DNA of 64,000 nt from Sporocytophaga sp. (GCF_017745095.1 NZ_JAGHZZ010000002.1:310001-374000), one strand, 5' to 3'. Counted from the stretch's first letter, positions 1 through 9,607 are shown. The notes: generated by a model from the letters alone, not told the origin. Translations and numbers: made by a program.

Positions 1-1
1 T

Positions 2-229
2 TTATACCTCGTTGTAATAGACTCACTCCTTGCAGACTTTTCAATGCAAACATTACAAGATTTGAAAGAAAAATTTCCGGATGACTACCTACTGTTAATT
101 CATAATATTGATGATAAACAACAACAAAAAATAGCTGACATCGTGGGAGTCAATAAATCTATCATTAAAAGTTCCAACACGGCTGATCAAATAAAAAATA
201 TTTTCGTTTCATTAGGGCAACCTGCATAA
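2..229 (+). CDS. Receiver-like (response regulator) protein, C-terminal part only
   Basis: The reading frame is open from the first bases of the window, so the gene begins upstream and the ATG at 44 is internal. The visible 75 residues look like the second half of a CheY-type receiver. A hydrophobic strand VVIDSLL ends in the position of the phospho-acceptor Asp. It is followed by a helix, a strand (YLLLIHNI) and an IIKSS segment whose Lys matches the conserved receiver Lys, then a last helix. The protein stops right after the receiver, so any output domain would lie upstream. The real N-terminus and partner are not visible. The assignment rests on fold pattern only; a degenerate receiver is possible. 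Confidence 0.55.
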   Translation, partial: LYLVVIDSLLADFSMQTLQDLKEKFPDDYLLLIHNIDDKQQQKIADIVGVNKSIIKSSNTADQIKNIFVSLGQPA

Positions 230-232
230 ATG

Positions 233-269
233 GGAGAGCTAGACTGCCAAAAACTTTACTAGCTCTCCT
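233..269 (+). terminator. Hairpin after the receiver-like gene
   Basis: A perfect 10-bp inverted repeat (GGAGAGCTAG at 233-242, CTAGCTCTCC at 260-269) lies four bases after the stop codon. The run of T that follows is poor, so it may be a weak intrinsic terminator or an mRNA 3' stabiliser. Confidence 0.45.
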
Positions 270-338
270 CTATAATTCTTTGATACGAAATAATACGTTT
301 CTAAAAAATAACTTCATCTCTGTTTAATATTTTATTCT

Positions 339-1658
339 TTATTCTTTATATATCTCTGATTTATAAATCTTCTTTTCCCATAAAGGCTTTCCGCTATTTG
401 AATAGATAATCATATTGACAAATCGCTTTTCACCTTCCCCACCTATAGTAATGATGCTGAAGTTTCTTTCTCTAATTAATGATCCTTCAACTCTTAAATT
501 ATTATGACCAAGCTCTTTCTTCAGAACACTGGAGGTAAGAGGTGAGCAAGTCAACTCGAATAAAGGATAACTATTTTTTCTAGGCATCATGGTGGCTTCC
601 GAAAAATGCCTGTCGCCTGTTAGAAGCATTATTCCTCCTACTCCGCTTTTATCAAGCTCACTGAGCAAATACTTCCATTCCTTCTTATACCTTGAATAAT
701 TTTCGAATACCTTATCAGGATTTAGAATCTGTCCCCCCATGGCAATGAACTTAAATGTAGCATTACTTCTCTTTAGTTCCTTAATGAGCCAGTTTATCTG
801 TTCTTTTCCTAATAATTGTTTATTGGCTCTTGCATTCTTTGCTGGAGCTCTGAAGGTTCTATTATCAAGAAGGAAAAAATCAACATCATTCCATGAAAAT
901 ATGTTAGCTATGCTATTTCTTTTTGGGAACTCTGTTAAATTATTATTGCACCAGAACAATCGGAATATCTCATTGCTGTAAGCTTTATTATTGAAAGAAC
1001 TATCAGCATCGTTAGGACCAAAATCATGGTCATCCCAGATAGCATAATGATGAGAAGTTCTTAAAAGATTTTGTAGGTAAGTATTACCTCTTGAAAAAGT
1101 ATATCTGTGCAGCATACCTCTTCTGCTTGTAACATCAGCATTTTCAAAGTAAACATTGTCGCCAAGCCAGAGCATGAAATCGGGCTTAAGTGCTGCAATA
1201 GAAGTATAAACTTTATAGATGCTTTTATCTTCATCACTTGCTGTATCTATTTCTTTAGTATATGCACAGCTTCCGGTTGCAAAAGAAAACTCCTTACCAG
1301 CAGTTGCATCTGGCTGAGTTCTGAAGAAAAGAGGCTCTTTAAACTCCTGTTTTATATCATTAATATAAACTTCATACTGATAGATTTTTCCAGGTTTGAG
1401 ATTGCTGATAGCAAAATGAAAAGTATTACCATGCTCAGCATCTGATAATATTTCAGGACTTGAGTAAATATCGTTTTCATCGTAAGGTATCCAATATTTG
1501 ATTTTTGCTTTGGCGGGTTCATTAGTTTGAAGCCAAACGTTTACTCTGTCTTTTCCGGAAAAGCCCGGCATAGGTCCCGAATGCAATAGGCCGTTCTGAG
1601 CAAAGGCAATTGGTGAAAAGGATAATATTAAAAGAAGATGAACAATGAAGACTTTCAT
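339..1658 (-). CDS. PhoD-like metallophosphatase, secreted
   Basis: A 439-residue exported protein with a signal peptide (residues 1-20, ending AFA before QNG). It is related to the alkaline phosphatase D / PhoD calcineurin-like family, which hydrolyses phosphate mono- or diesters outside the cytoplasm. An N-terminal fibronectin-like region (about 25-115) precedes the catalytic domain. Metal-binding motifs are visible: FATGSC near 126, WLGDNVY near 164-170, IWDDHDFGPND at 207-217, and a C-terminal LLTGDRHFSE. The start is an ATG with no better alternative. The gene stands alone, facing the preceding partial gene. Substrate specificity cannot be read from the sequence. Confidence 0.85.
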   Translation of the reverse strand: MKVFIVHLLLILSFSPIAFAQNGLLHSGPMPGFSGKDRVNVWLQTNEPAKAKIKYWIPYDENDIYSSPEILSDAEHGNTFHFAISNLKPGKIYQYEVYINDIKQEFKEPLFFRTQPDATAGKEFSFATGSCAYTKEIDTASDEDKSIYKVYTSIAALKPDFMLWLGDNVYFENADVTSRRGMLHRYTFSRGNTYLQNLLRTSHHYAIWDDHDFGPNDADSSFNNKAYSNEIFRLFWCNNNLTEFPKRNSIANIFSWNDVDFFLLDNRTFRAPAKNARANKQLLGKEQINWLIKELKRSNATFKFIAMGGQILNPDKVFENYSRYKKEWKYLLSELDKSGVGGIMLLTGDRHFSEATMMPRKNSYPLFELTCSPLTSSVLKKELGHNNLRVEGSLIRERNFSIITIGGEGEKRFVNMIIYSNSGKPLWEKKIYKSEIYKE

Positions 1659-1784
1659 GAGTAAGTGATTTTATAAATGAGAAATTAAAAAATATTTATT
1701 ACCTGCAAGTTAAATCTTAAACCTTTTTTGAAAAATGGTGTTTTGAAATTAAAATCATCACAAATAGAATAACACACTACAGAT

Positions 1785-2039
1785 ATGAACAGATCAATAA
1801 GCATTGTGCCGGCTGGCTCTTGCTGGGAAGCAAAAGAAGCCATTTCTGACAGAGTTATTTTCAGAAGCCCTACTAAAAGAGACATTGTACTGAGAACTTT
1901 TGAATTTGCCAGAAAAGAGCAAAAATGCAAGGTGACTATTCTTAACCATAGTGGACATGTTGAAGAAGAAAGACTTTTTGATGAAAATCCTGAAAAAAAA
2001 TTACAAGACTTCTTAAAATATTATCAAACTAACCTTTAG
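1785..2039 (+). CDS. Small DUF2188-like protein
   Basis: 84 residues, ATG start. The pattern of an N-terminal strand with a conserved Trp (VPAGSCWEAK), a helix rich in Arg/Lys (RTFEFARKEQ) and a strand-turn-strand (VTILNHSGHVEEERLF) resembles DUF2188, a small family in which a helix links short beta strands. No catalytic residues can be pointed to and no function is known. It is followed by a good terminator hairpin, which supports it as a real single-gene unit. An opposite-strand frame at 1685-1930 overlaps it but has no family resemblance. Confidence 0.6.
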   Translation: MNRSISIVPAGSCWEAKEAISDRVIFRSPTKRDIVLRTFEFARKEQKCKVTILNHSGHVEEERLFDENPEKKLQDFLKYYQTNL

Positions 2040-2052
2040 TAAATTATCAGAC

Positions 2053-2084
2053 AAGCTGTTGTCCTTTCAGACAACAGCTTTTGA
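2053..2084 (+). terminator. Intrinsic terminator of the DUF2188-like gene
   Basis: Perfect 11-bp stem AAGCTGTTGTC / GACAACAGCTT with a 6-base loop, followed by TTTGATTT, 13 bases after the stop codon. Confidence 0.75.
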
Positions 2085-2121
2085 TTTATTAATAGATATT
2101 TCAAAATCATCCTACATTTAT

Positions 2122-2190
2122 AAGTTAAAAAGCTTTTAACTTTAGACTTTTAACTTTTTGCATTCCGAATTAAGCTTTTAGCTTTCAGCC
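2122..2190. repeat. Degenerate CTTTTAACTTT-type low-complexity repeat
   Basis: Between the terminator and dnaX there are several imperfect copies of an 11-12 base unit: AGCTTTTAACTTT, GACTTTTAACTTT, and AGCTTTTAGCTTTCAG. The rest of 2085-2295 is AT-rich with no reading frame and no clear promoter match. Confidence 0.5.
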
Positions 2191-2295
2191 TCATAACCTC
2201 TTTTGAATCAGAACCAATGAAATTTTCCGCATAAAGTATCCAATTTAGACGTTCCTTCCGTTTAAAAACTACCAGAAATTATCTAAATTGCGAGG

Positions 2296-4035
2296 ATGGA
2301 AAATTTTGTTGTTTCGGCAAGGAAATACCGCCCGACTACTTTTGAAACAGTTGTCGGTCAGTCTCATATAACTACAACGCTAAAAAATGCTATTAAAAAT
2401 AAGCATTTAGCACAGGCATTTCTCTTTTGCGGACCAAGAGGAGTTGGTAAGACTACCAATGCCCGTATTTTGGCCAAAACAATCAATTGCGAAAACATTA
2501 CTTCTGAAATTGAAGCATGTAATGAATGTGAATCCTGCAAAAGCTTCAATAACAATGCATCATTTAACGTACACGAGCTCGATGCCGCCTCTAACAACTC
2601 TGTAGACGACATCAGAAATCTTGTAGACCAGGTGCGATACCCTCCACAGTATGGAAAATATAAAATCTATATCATAGATGAGGTTCACATGTTATCAAAT
2701 GCGGCTTTCAACGCATTTCTTAAGACCCTGGAAGAACCTCCTAAATATGCCATCTTCATCCTGGCTACGACTGAAAAGCACAAGATTATACCAACTATCC
2801 TTTCACGTTGTCAGATATTTGACTTTAGCAGAATCTCCGTAAAAGACATTGCCTCTCACCTAGCAAGAATTGCGGAGAAAGAAACAATCAAAGCGGAGGC
2901 TCAAGCACTACACCTGATCGCTCAAAAGGCAGACGGAGCCTTAAGAGATGCTCTTTCTCTATTTGACCTGATTGTCACATTTTCTTCTGACAATACTGTT
3001 ACATACAAGTGTACAATTGACAACCTGCATATTCTTGATTACGATTATTATTTCAAGATGACAGACCTGTTGAATCGCCAGGATGTAGCCGGTGCATTGC
3101 TTGTATATGATGAAATTCTGAGAGATGGATTCGACGGACATAACTTTATTATAGGATTAGGTGAGCATTTGCGTAATCTCCTTGTATGCAAAGATGCTGC
3201 GACACTCAAACTTCTTGAAGTATCAGATGAAGTGAAACAGAAATATGGTTCTCAGGCAGAAGCAGCTTCTATTTCATTCCTTATGTCTTGTCTGAATATT
3301 ATCAGCGGATGCGATCTTCAATTCAAAAACAGCAAAAACCCGAGGCTACTCATTGAGCTTGCGCTCATGAAAATGTCCTTTCTCAACCAGGCCATAAATC
3401 TTGGTGCTGAACTCCGGGCAATGCCTGAGGAGTTAAAAAAAAAAGCTGATACAGTAAATATTAATGGATCCGGGGCGCCTGCAGAGGCGCCATCCGAATC
3501 CAAAACCAATACAGGACCAGCGGCTCCCAAACCTGCTGCTGCTGAAAAATCAGAGCTTAAATCCACCATCAAGCTTCCGAGTCTGAAAGACCTCCAAAAA
3601 GGAGCAGACACTAAAATGCCGGAAAAGAAAGTCGAAACGGTTTCCGCCTCCGATCTGATTACAGTAAATAAACCCATTGACCCGAAAGAACTCATGAAGT
3701 ACTGGCAGGAATATGCCATGATGCTGAGAAATGAAGGTAAAATGAACGAATACTTTATTATTGATAGAGTATATGATTTGGTAGATGGTAATATTATCAA
3801 AATTAAACTTGATAATTTCATCCAACAAGATCAGATAAATGAAATGAGATCATCTCTACTTGATTTTCTTAGAAGTAAGATTAGTAACAAAACCCTTCAG
3901 CTTGAAGCTGAACTCTCTTCTCAGGATGAAGTTAAACTAATCTATACTCCGAAAGAAAAGCTTAACTACTTAACTCAGAAATATCCTATCATTGATGAGC
4001 TAAGAAAAAGATTCGGCCTTGAATCTGAATTCTGA
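2296..4035 (+). CDS. dnaX: DNA polymerase III subunit gamma/tau
   Basis: 579 residues. This is the clamp-loader ATPase that couples helicase, polymerase and sliding-clamp loading at the replication fork. Walker A GPRGVGKT is at 46-53. A four-Cys zinc module uses C65, C75, C78 and C81. Walker B IIDEVH is at 126-131 and the sensor-1 SRC at 170-172. The collar domain runs to about 375, then a Pro/Ala/Lys linker (385-460) leads to a tau-type C-terminal domain. An A10 run at 3435-3444 sits exactly at the collar/linker junction and could produce a shorter gamma form (see findings). ATG start; no partner genes adjacent. Confidence 0.95.
   Translation: MENFVVSARKYRPTTFETVVGQSHITTTLKNAIKNKHLAQAFLFCGPRGVGKTTNARILAKTINCENITSEIEACNECESCKSFNNNASFNVHELDAASNNSVDDIRNLVDQVRYPPQYGKYKIYIIDEVHMLSNAAFNAFLKTLEEPPKYAIFILATTEKHKIIPTILSRCQIFDFSRISVKDIASHLARIAEKETIKAEAQALHLIAQKADGALRDALSLFDLIVTFSSDNTVTYKCTIDNLHILDYDYYFKMTDLLNRQDVAGALLVYDEILRDGFDGHNFIIGLGEHLRNLLVCKDAATLKLLEVSDEVKQKYGSQAEAASISFLMSCLNIISGCDLQFKNSKNPRLLIELALMKMSFLNQAINLGAELRAMPEELKKKADTVNINGSGAPAEAPSESKTNTGPAAPKPAAAEKSELKSTIKLPSLKDLQKGADTKMPEKKVETVSASDLITVNKPIDPKELMKYWQEYAMMLRNEGKMNEYFIIDRVYDLVDGNIIKIKLDNFIQQDQINEMRSSLLDFLRSKISNKTLQLEAELSSQDEVKLIYTPKEKLNYLTQKYPIIDELRKRFGLESEF
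3474..3491 (+). promoter_or_regulatory. GC-rich hairpin inside dnaX, downstream of the A10 run
   Basis: GGCGCCT (3474-3480) and AGGCGCC (3485-3491) form a perfect 7-bp stem closing a GCAG tetraloop; flanking GGAT and ATCC can extend it across a bulge. It starts 29 bases after the end of the A10 tract, farther than the few-base spacing of the E. coli dnaX stimulator. Confidence 0.45.
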
Positions 4036-4144
4036 TCAAGCTATCATTTTTATTTTTTAAATTTCGCCGGAAATAACTTTTAGAACCACTAAGGGGTTTC
4101 CCTATAATATCAATAATTTTTAAACCATAGTTCATAATACTCCA

Positions 4145-7096
4145 ATGATCAGGAAAATTTTCCTTTTACTCCTACTCCCTTTATGGGTATTGGGGCAACC
4201 TTCTAAGTTTGTTACAGAGAGACATTCTTCGGGAGAATATACCTTTGAAACAGTTACCAATGATCCTCTGAAAACAAGGATCTATACGTTGAAAAACGGA
4301 CTAAAAGTATACATGACTGTATACAAAGACGCTCCAAGAATTCAGACTTACATTGCAGTAAAAGCCGGAAGTAAAAATGATCCTGCAACCAACACCGGTC
4401 TTGCTCATTATCTCGAACATATACTTTTCAAAGGCACTTCAAAGATCGGAACAAACGATTGGGCTAAAGAAGAACCTTTACTGAAAGAAATAGAAAACCT
4501 TTACGAGGTATACAGAACAACCAGAGATGAAAAGCAAAGAATAAGACTATACCAAAAAATAGACTCTACTTCTCTGCTAGCAGCTAAATTCAGCATACCA
4601 AATGAATACGACAAGATGCTCAGTAATATTGGAGCCACCGGTACTAATGCTTATACATTTCTAGAGCAAACTGTCTATGTAAATGATATACCTTCCAATA
4701 GCCTGGAGAGATGGGCAGAAATAGAAAGTGAGCGTTTTAGTATTGTTGTTCCTCGTTTATTCCATACTGAGCTGGAAGCCGTTTATGAAGAAAAAAACAG
4801 GGGGTTGGACAATGATAAGAGAAAAGTATATGAGGCTATGATGTCCGGACTTTTCCAAAGACATCAATACGGAACCCAGACCACTATAGGTACTGTTGAA
4901 CATCTGAAAAATCCTTCTATAACAGAAATAAAAAAATATTTTGACAGGTATTATGTTCCCAATAACATAGCAATATGTATGAGTGGGGACTTTGATCCTG
5001 AAAAGGCGATCAGAATCATAGATAAAAGCTTCAGCAAACTAAAGGAAAAAGCGGTCCCTGCTTTCATTCCTCCTACAGAGAGTCCGATTAAAAGTCCTGA
5101 AAAAATCAATGTTTACGGACCTGATGCAGAAAACCTTACAGTAGCTTTCAGATTCAATGGCATAAAAGGACAAGAAGTAAAAAATAACTTTGTTCCTGAT
5201 TTTTATTATTTAAAACTAATAAGTCTCCTGCTCACTAATGGACAGGCTGGCCTTATAGACTTAAACCTTAATCAGAGACAAAAAGTACTTTCTGCCTTTG
5301 CCTATGACATGGCATTAAATGACTATTCTATCTTTGTAATGGGAGGAAGACCAAAACAGGGACAGACACTGGAAGACCTTAAGGTTTTATTACTTGCCCA
5401 ACTGGACTCATTAAAAAAAGGAAAATTTGAAGATTGGCTCCTTAAAGCCACCATAAATGATATTAAGATGTCACAAATGCAGTCTTATGAAAGCAACAAA
5501 GCGCGAGCTGATGCATTTGTCGAAAGCTTTATTACGGGAGAACCATGGCAGAGAAGTGTGGCAGAAACAGACGTCCTTTCCTCTATTACCAAAGAACAAA
5601 TTGTAGAATTTGTAAAACAAAGGTTTGATTCAAATTATGTGGCTGTTTATAAATTTACAGGGACAGATACCACAATCAGAAAAGTACCCAAACCCCAAAT
5701 ATCTCCTGTACCTGTAAACAGAGAAGATCATTCTCCATTCTTTGAGTTCGTGATGAATCAGCCAAGTGATAGCATTAAACCTGTCTGGATAGATTTCAAT
5801 AAAGAACTGTTACAATTCCAAACTAAGAATAACCTACCTGTTACTTATAAAAAAAATACAGAAAATGACATATTCACTCTTAGCTACGTTTGGGATATAG
5901 GAAGAGAACATTCACCAAAATATGGGCTTGCTGTCGGTTATCTTGATTACTTGGGAGTAAAAGGTTTATCAAGTGAAGAGCTGAAAAAAGAATTCTATAA
6001 AATAGGATGCTCCTATTCATTCTCCATGTCTGCAGATGCCATGTATTTTACGCTTACAGGACTTCAGGAAAATTTCAATCAAGGACTAAAGCTTTTTGAA
6101 AAAATACTTAAGACACCTCAGGAAGATCTTGTAGCTTATAATAACCTTGTAGAAAGATCATTAAAAGCCAGAAAAGACAATAAACTTAACAAGGACATAA
6201 TATTCCGCTCAGGACTTGTAAGCTATGCAAAGTATGGGCCCCACTCACCTTTTACAACAATACTTTCAGAAGAGCAACTGCGCGCCATGAAGCCTTCAGA
6301 GTTAACTGACATAATAAAAAGTCTTAATTCTATAAAGCATCGTGTACTTTATTATGGACCAACAGACGCTATGAGACTCAACAAAAGTCTTTCATCCAAC
6401 CATAAATGTGGTACTGAAGTAAAAGCACCTCCTGCCCCTGAAAAATTTACCCTCAAGGAAATAGATGAAAACGAAGTACTATGGGCAAATTATGAAATGG
6501 TGCAAGGTGAAGTTATCTTCTTATCAAGGTCGATTACCTATGATAAAAGCATACTTCCGCAGGTAGCTCTATTTAACGAATATTTTGGGGGTAGCATGAG
6601 CTCTATTGTGTTCCAGGAACTAAGAGAATCAAGAGCTTTAGCATACTCTGTAAAGTCAAGATACGAAAATGCCTGGAGAAAAGGTGATCCCAATTATATA
6701 TCATCATATATAGGAGCTCAGGCAGATAAAATTAAGGAAGCCATTGACGGAATGTTAGAACTTTATGAAGACATGCCTCAATCAGAAGTGTTGTATACAA
6801 ATGCAAAGTCTTCAATCATCGAAAATGTAAACACACAAAGGATTACCAAATTTGCTGTTATATCAGAATATGAAAGATTGAAAAAGCTTGGTATAGACTA
6901 CGACATTAGAAAAGAGGTTTATGAAAAGATAAAAACTCTGTCCCTCTCTGATCTTAAAGATTTCCATGATAAATTCTATAAAGGCCAGAAAATCGCATAT
7001 GTTATCATCGGATCTAAAGACAGAATTGATTTTGATAAACTTTCAAAGTACGGAAAAGTAAGAGAGCTGAAGTTAGAAGAGTTATTCGGGTATTAA
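4145..7096 (+). CDS. Two-domain M16 zinc peptidase, exported
   Basis: 983 residues with an N-terminal signal peptide (residues 1-17, ending VLG before QPS). It belongs to the pitrilysin-like M16 family. The inverted zinc motif HYLEH is at 88-92, and the distal Glu pair lies in the ELEAVYEEKNR segment (about 209-216). The second half repeats the fold, but the matching position reads YLDYLG, so this half is the usual inactive clam-shell partner. The protein is probably a periplasmic or lipid-anchored peptide-degrading enzyme. The start is an ATG immediately upstream of the hydrophobic segment. The gene is monocistronic between dnaX and a lipoprotein gene. Confidence 0.9.
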   Translation: MIRKIFLLLLLPLWVLGQPSKFVTERHSSGEYTFETVTNDPLKTRIYTLKNGLKVYMTVYKDAPRIQTYIAVKAGSKNDPATNTGLAHYLEHILFKGTSKIGTNDWAKEEPLLKEIENLYEVYRTTRDEKQRIRLYQKIDSTSLLAAKFSIPNEYDKMLSNIGATGTNAYTFLEQTVYVNDIPSNSLERWAEIESERFSIVVPRLFHTELEAVYEEKNRGLDNDKRKVYEAMMSGLFQRHQYGTQTTIGTVEHLKNPSITEIKKYFDRYYVPNNIAICMSGDFDPEKAIRIIDKSFSKLKEKAVPAFIPPTESPIKSPEKINVYGPDAENLTVAFRFNGIKGQEVKNNFVPDFYYLKLISLLLTNGQAGLIDLNLNQRQKVLSAFAYDMALNDYSIFVMGGRPKQGQTLEDLKVLLLAQLDSLKKGKFEDWLLKATINDIKMSQMQSYESNKARADAFVESFITGEPWQRSVAETDVLSSITKEQIVEFVKQRFDSNYVAVYKFTGTDTTIRKVPKPQISPVPVNREDHSPFFEFVMNQPSDSIKPVWIDFNKELLQFQTKNNLPVTYKKNTENDIFTLSYVWDIGREHSPKYGLAVGYLDYLGVKGLSSEELKKEFYKIGCSYSFSMSADAMYFTLTGLQENFNQGLKLFEKILKTPQEDLVAYNNLVERSLKARKDNKLNKDIIFRSGLVSYAKYGPHSPFTTILSEEQLRAMKPSELTDIIKSLNSIKHRVLYYGPTDAMRLNKSLSSNHKCGTEVKAPPAPEKFTLKEIDENEVLWANYEMVQGEVIFLSRSITYDKSILPQVALFNEYFGGSMSSIVFQELRESRALAYSVKSRYENAWRKGDPNYISSYIGAQADKIKEAIDGMLELYEDMPQSEVLYTNAKSSIIENVNTQRITKFAVISEYERLKKLGIDYDIRKEVYEKIKTLSLSDLKDFHDKFYKGQKIAYVIIGSKDRIDFDKLSKYGKVRELKLEELFGY

Positions 7097-7229
7097 AATT
7101 CTTGATTACTAAAGACTCACAGAGGCAGCACATAAATGAATGAGCTGTCTCTTTTTATTATCATTGTTTACCCTGATTTTTCTTAGTATTTTTATTACTA
7201 CCTTTATACAACAAACCATTTTTTATAAT

Positions 7230-8030
7230 ATGAAATATAAAATTTTACTATCTGCATTATTATGTAGTTCACTCCTTTCATGTAAAAAAGATAAAGACAA
7301 TCCTGCACCTTCGGCAGAATCCCAATGTTATGTAAAGTCGGTATCATATAGCGAAGATGACCAAACATACCATCTTTATTATACTCAGATAAGGTCTCAG
7401 GATGGTAAGACTGCTGATTTTACTTATTCTGATGATAGTGACTTAAGTAGCAGTCAGATAAAATATGCAAAAGCAGTTATCTCAGATAAATACATCATCG
7501 GAAGTTTATTTGATAAAAATAAAAACCCGTTTGGTATAAATGATACCATCTGGATTAATGAAAAAAAACTTCCATTTAAGGCAATAGAACATTTCAATTT
7601 TGATAATGGGAGTATTATTGTTGACCGTACAGATTATTATTATGAAAATGATGTACTTGTCAAAACCATCACTCAAAGAAGTGAAGATGGTGAACCGTCT
7701 GAAAGAATAAAATTATTTACCTATACCAATGGTAACTGCAGCCAGACCAGGGAATTTGAAAATAAAGGTGGCGTTGATGTACACGATACTACCTATGTAG
7801 ATTTTGAATATTACCTGGATAAACCAGCTCAGAAAGAGTTAATGTATGAATTTGGCAATCCAGGAAAATATCTGATAAAAAGAGTAATAGAAACTCGTAA
7901 GGGACAATTTGAATTTAAACATTCAGTCAATTATACTTATGAGGTTAACCCCAACGGGCTTGTAACAAAACAAACCGTTGAACGCGATGGTGAAGTGTAT
8001 TTCACAAAATACGAGTATACGTGTCAATAA
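7230..8030 (+). CDS. Lipoprotein of unknown function
   Basis: 266 residues if started at the ATG at 7230. The frame extends upstream to 7140, but that adds a second hydrophobic stretch in front of a complete lipoprotein signal (KYKILLSALL, lipobox LLSC then Lys/Asp-rich KKDKDNP), so the internal start is preferred. The mature part is rich in Tyr, Thr and Asp, with repeating YTYEV and DRTDYYYENDV strand patterns resembling Bacteroidota lipoproteins built from YD-like beta hairpins. No catalytic motif is recognised. A very strong terminator follows. Confidence 0.7.
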   Translation: MKYKILLSALLCSSLLSCKKDKDNPAPSAESQCYVKSVSYSEDDQTYHLYYTQIRSQDGKTADFTYSDDSDLSSSQIKYAKAVISDKYIIGSLFDKNKNPFGINDTIWINEKKLPFKAIEHFNFDNGSIIVDRTDYYYENDVLVKTITQRSEDGEPSERIKLFTYTNGNCSQTREFENKGGVDVHDTTYVDFEYYLDKPAQKELMYEFGNPGKYLIKRVIETRKGQFEFKHSVNYTYEVNPNGLVTKQTVERDGEVYFTKYEYTCQ

Positions 8031-8036
8031 TACTAT

Positions 8037-8087
8037 AATTTTAAAGAAAAAACTGATCAAAATTTGGTCAGTTTTTTCTTTAAAATT
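8037..8087 (+). terminator. Long-stem intrinsic terminator after the lipoprotein gene
   Basis: 22-base arms (8037-8058 and 8066-8087) pair with one G-T wobble around a short AAAATTT loop; the right arm itself carries the T run. The A/T symmetry would let it act in both directions. Confidence 0.8.
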
Positions 8088-8183
8088 AATTTTTCAAATA
8101 CCCTTTCTACTCCGTCGTTCCCCACTATATCATAACGAAATCTGCATTTCTTCTCCTCTTCCTGCACGTTCTCAACCAAAATT

Positions 8184-8214
8184 CTTGTCTCTTGACACTT
8201 ACCTGCTATATTTG
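8184..8214 (+). promoter_or_regulatory. Bacteroidota-type promoter of icd
   Basis: CTTG at 8184-8187 (-33 element) is followed after 19 bases by TATATTTG at 8207-8214, an exact TAnnTTTG -7 match. The predicted transcript starts about 65 bases before the icd ATG. The rest of the 8088-8287 gap holds nothing else recognisable. Confidence 0.7.
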
Positions 8215-8287
8215 CACCTCAATATAAGGCAGGGATTCCTGCAAAGACTATTATTCAACTTAAAATAACCATTTAATTTTTGCAAAA

Positions 8288-9520
8288 ATGAACAAGATTA
8301 AAGTTGCAAATCCAGTAGTGGAACTTGATGGAGATGAAATGACCAGAATCATCTGGAAATTTATCAAAGATAAACTTATCACTCCTTACATTGATGTTGA
8401 TATTAAGTACTACGACCTTGGTATCGAGCACCGTGATGCGACCAACGATCAGGTAACTGTTGATGCTGCTGAAGCTATAAAAAAATATCAGGTTGGTATC
8501 AAATGCGCGACCATCACTCCTGATGAGGCTCGTGTAAAAGAGTTCAACCTTAAGCAAATGTGGAAATCTCCAAACGGAACAATCAGAAACATCCTTGATG
8601 GTACCGTTTTCCGTGAACCGATCGTAACGAACAACGTTCCAAGACTTGTTCCAAATTGGACTGCACCTATCTGTATTGGCCGTCACGCTTTCGGTGATCA
8701 GTACCGTGCAACTGACACAGTAATCAAAGGAAAAGGTAAATTAACATTAACTTTTACCCCTGAAGGTGGCGGAGAGCCTCAGACATTTGAAGTATACAAC
8801 TTTAAAGGTGATGGCGTTGCTCTTGCAATGTACAATACAGATGAGTCTATCAGAGGTTTTGCTCAATCCTGCTTTAACCTTGCTCTTCAGAAAAAATGGC
8901 CTCTTTATTTCTCAACTAAGAATACTATCCTTAAGAAATATGACGGTCGTTTCAAAGATATCTTTGAAGAGACTTATGAGAAAGAATTCAAAGCTAAATT
9001 CGAAGCTGCAGGCCTTACATATGAACACCGTCTGATCGACGACATGGTTGCTTCTGCACTTAAAATGAATGGTAACTTTGTTTGGGCTTGTAAAAACTAT
9101 GATGGAGACGTTCAGTCAGATATCGTTGCTCAAGGATTCGGTTCTTTAGGTCTTATGACTTCTGTACTTATTACTCCAGATGGAAAAGTACTTGAAGCAG
9201 AAGCTGCTCACGGAACTGTTACTCGTCACTACAGAGAGCATCAGAAAGGTAAACCAACTTCTACCAACCCAATTGCTTCTATCTTCGCATGGACTAGAGG
9301 TCTTGCATTCAGAGGAAAACTGGATAACAATCAAGAGCTAATCAAATTCTGCGAGGCGTTAGAGCAAGTTTGCGTTGAGACAGTAGAAAGCGGTAAAATG
9401 ACTAAAGATCTTGCTGTTTCTGTTTACGGAAGTAACGTAAAACATGGGGAGCATTTCCTTTACACAGAGGAATTCCTTTCTGCCATTGATACCAATCTTA
9501 AAGCTAAACTTTCTAAGTAA
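8288..9520 (+). CDS. icd: NADP-dependent isocitrate dehydrogenase, eukaryote-like type
   Basis: 410 residues. It converts isocitrate to 2-oxoglutarate and CO2 with formation of NADPH in the TCA cycle. The N-terminus ([18 protein letters not shown]) and the internal [31 protein letters not shown] and AAHGTVTRH motifs match the homodimeric IDH type of mitochondria and cytosol rather than the E. coli Icd type. The length matches that family. The Arg-His pair in the [13 protein letters not shown] segment is as expected for NADP preference. It has its own promoter and terminator. The codon choice looks somewhat more GC-rich at third positions than its neighbours, consistent with high expression (inference). 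Confidence 0.95.
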   Translation: MNKIKVANPVVELDGDEMTRIIWKFIKDKLITPYIDVDIKYYDLGIEHRDATNDQVTVDAAEAIKKYQVGIKCATITPDEARVKEFNLKQMWKSPNGTIRNILDGTVFREPIVTNNVPRLVPNWTAPICIGRHAFGDQYRATDTVIKGKGKLTLTFTPEGGGEPQTFEVYNFKGDGVALAMYNTDESIRGFAQSCFNLALQKKWPLYFSTKNTILKKYDGRFKDIFEETYEKEFKAKFEAAGLTYEHRLIDDMVASALKMNGNFVWACKNYDGDVQSDIVAQGFGSLGLMTSVLITPDGKVLEAEAAHGTVTRHYREHQKGKPTSTNPIASIFAWTRGLAFRGKLDNNQELIKFCEALEQVCVETVESGKMTKDLAVSVYGSNVKHGEHFLYTEEFLSAIDTNLKAKLSK

Positions 9521-9546
9521 TATTATATTTACTGAAAGTATAATAC

Positions 9547-9579
9547 AAAAGGGGCTGTTAGTAAACAGCCCCTTTTTTA
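9547..9579 (+). terminator. Intrinsic terminator of icd
   Basis: AAAAGGGGCTGTT (9547-9559) pairs perfectly with AACAGCCCCTTTT (9564-9576), followed by further T. Confidence 0.9.
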
Positions 9580-9607
9580 TGTATGTTTTTAAGAGAAAAA
9601 GAAGAAA

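Noticed and set aside
1685-1930. 81-residue leftward frame over the DUF2188-like gene
   Set aside because: No recognisable features; the opposite strand has family resemblance and a terminator.
3318-3821. 167-residue leftward frame inside dnaX
   Set aside because: Antisense shadow of the low-complexity linker; Ser/Ala-rich with no motif.
7140-7229. Upstream start of the lipoprotein gene
   Set aside because: It would add a second hydrophobic segment before a complete lipoprotein signal.
8273-8686. 137-residue leftward frame inside icd
   Set aside because: Antisense shadow of a conserved enzyme start.
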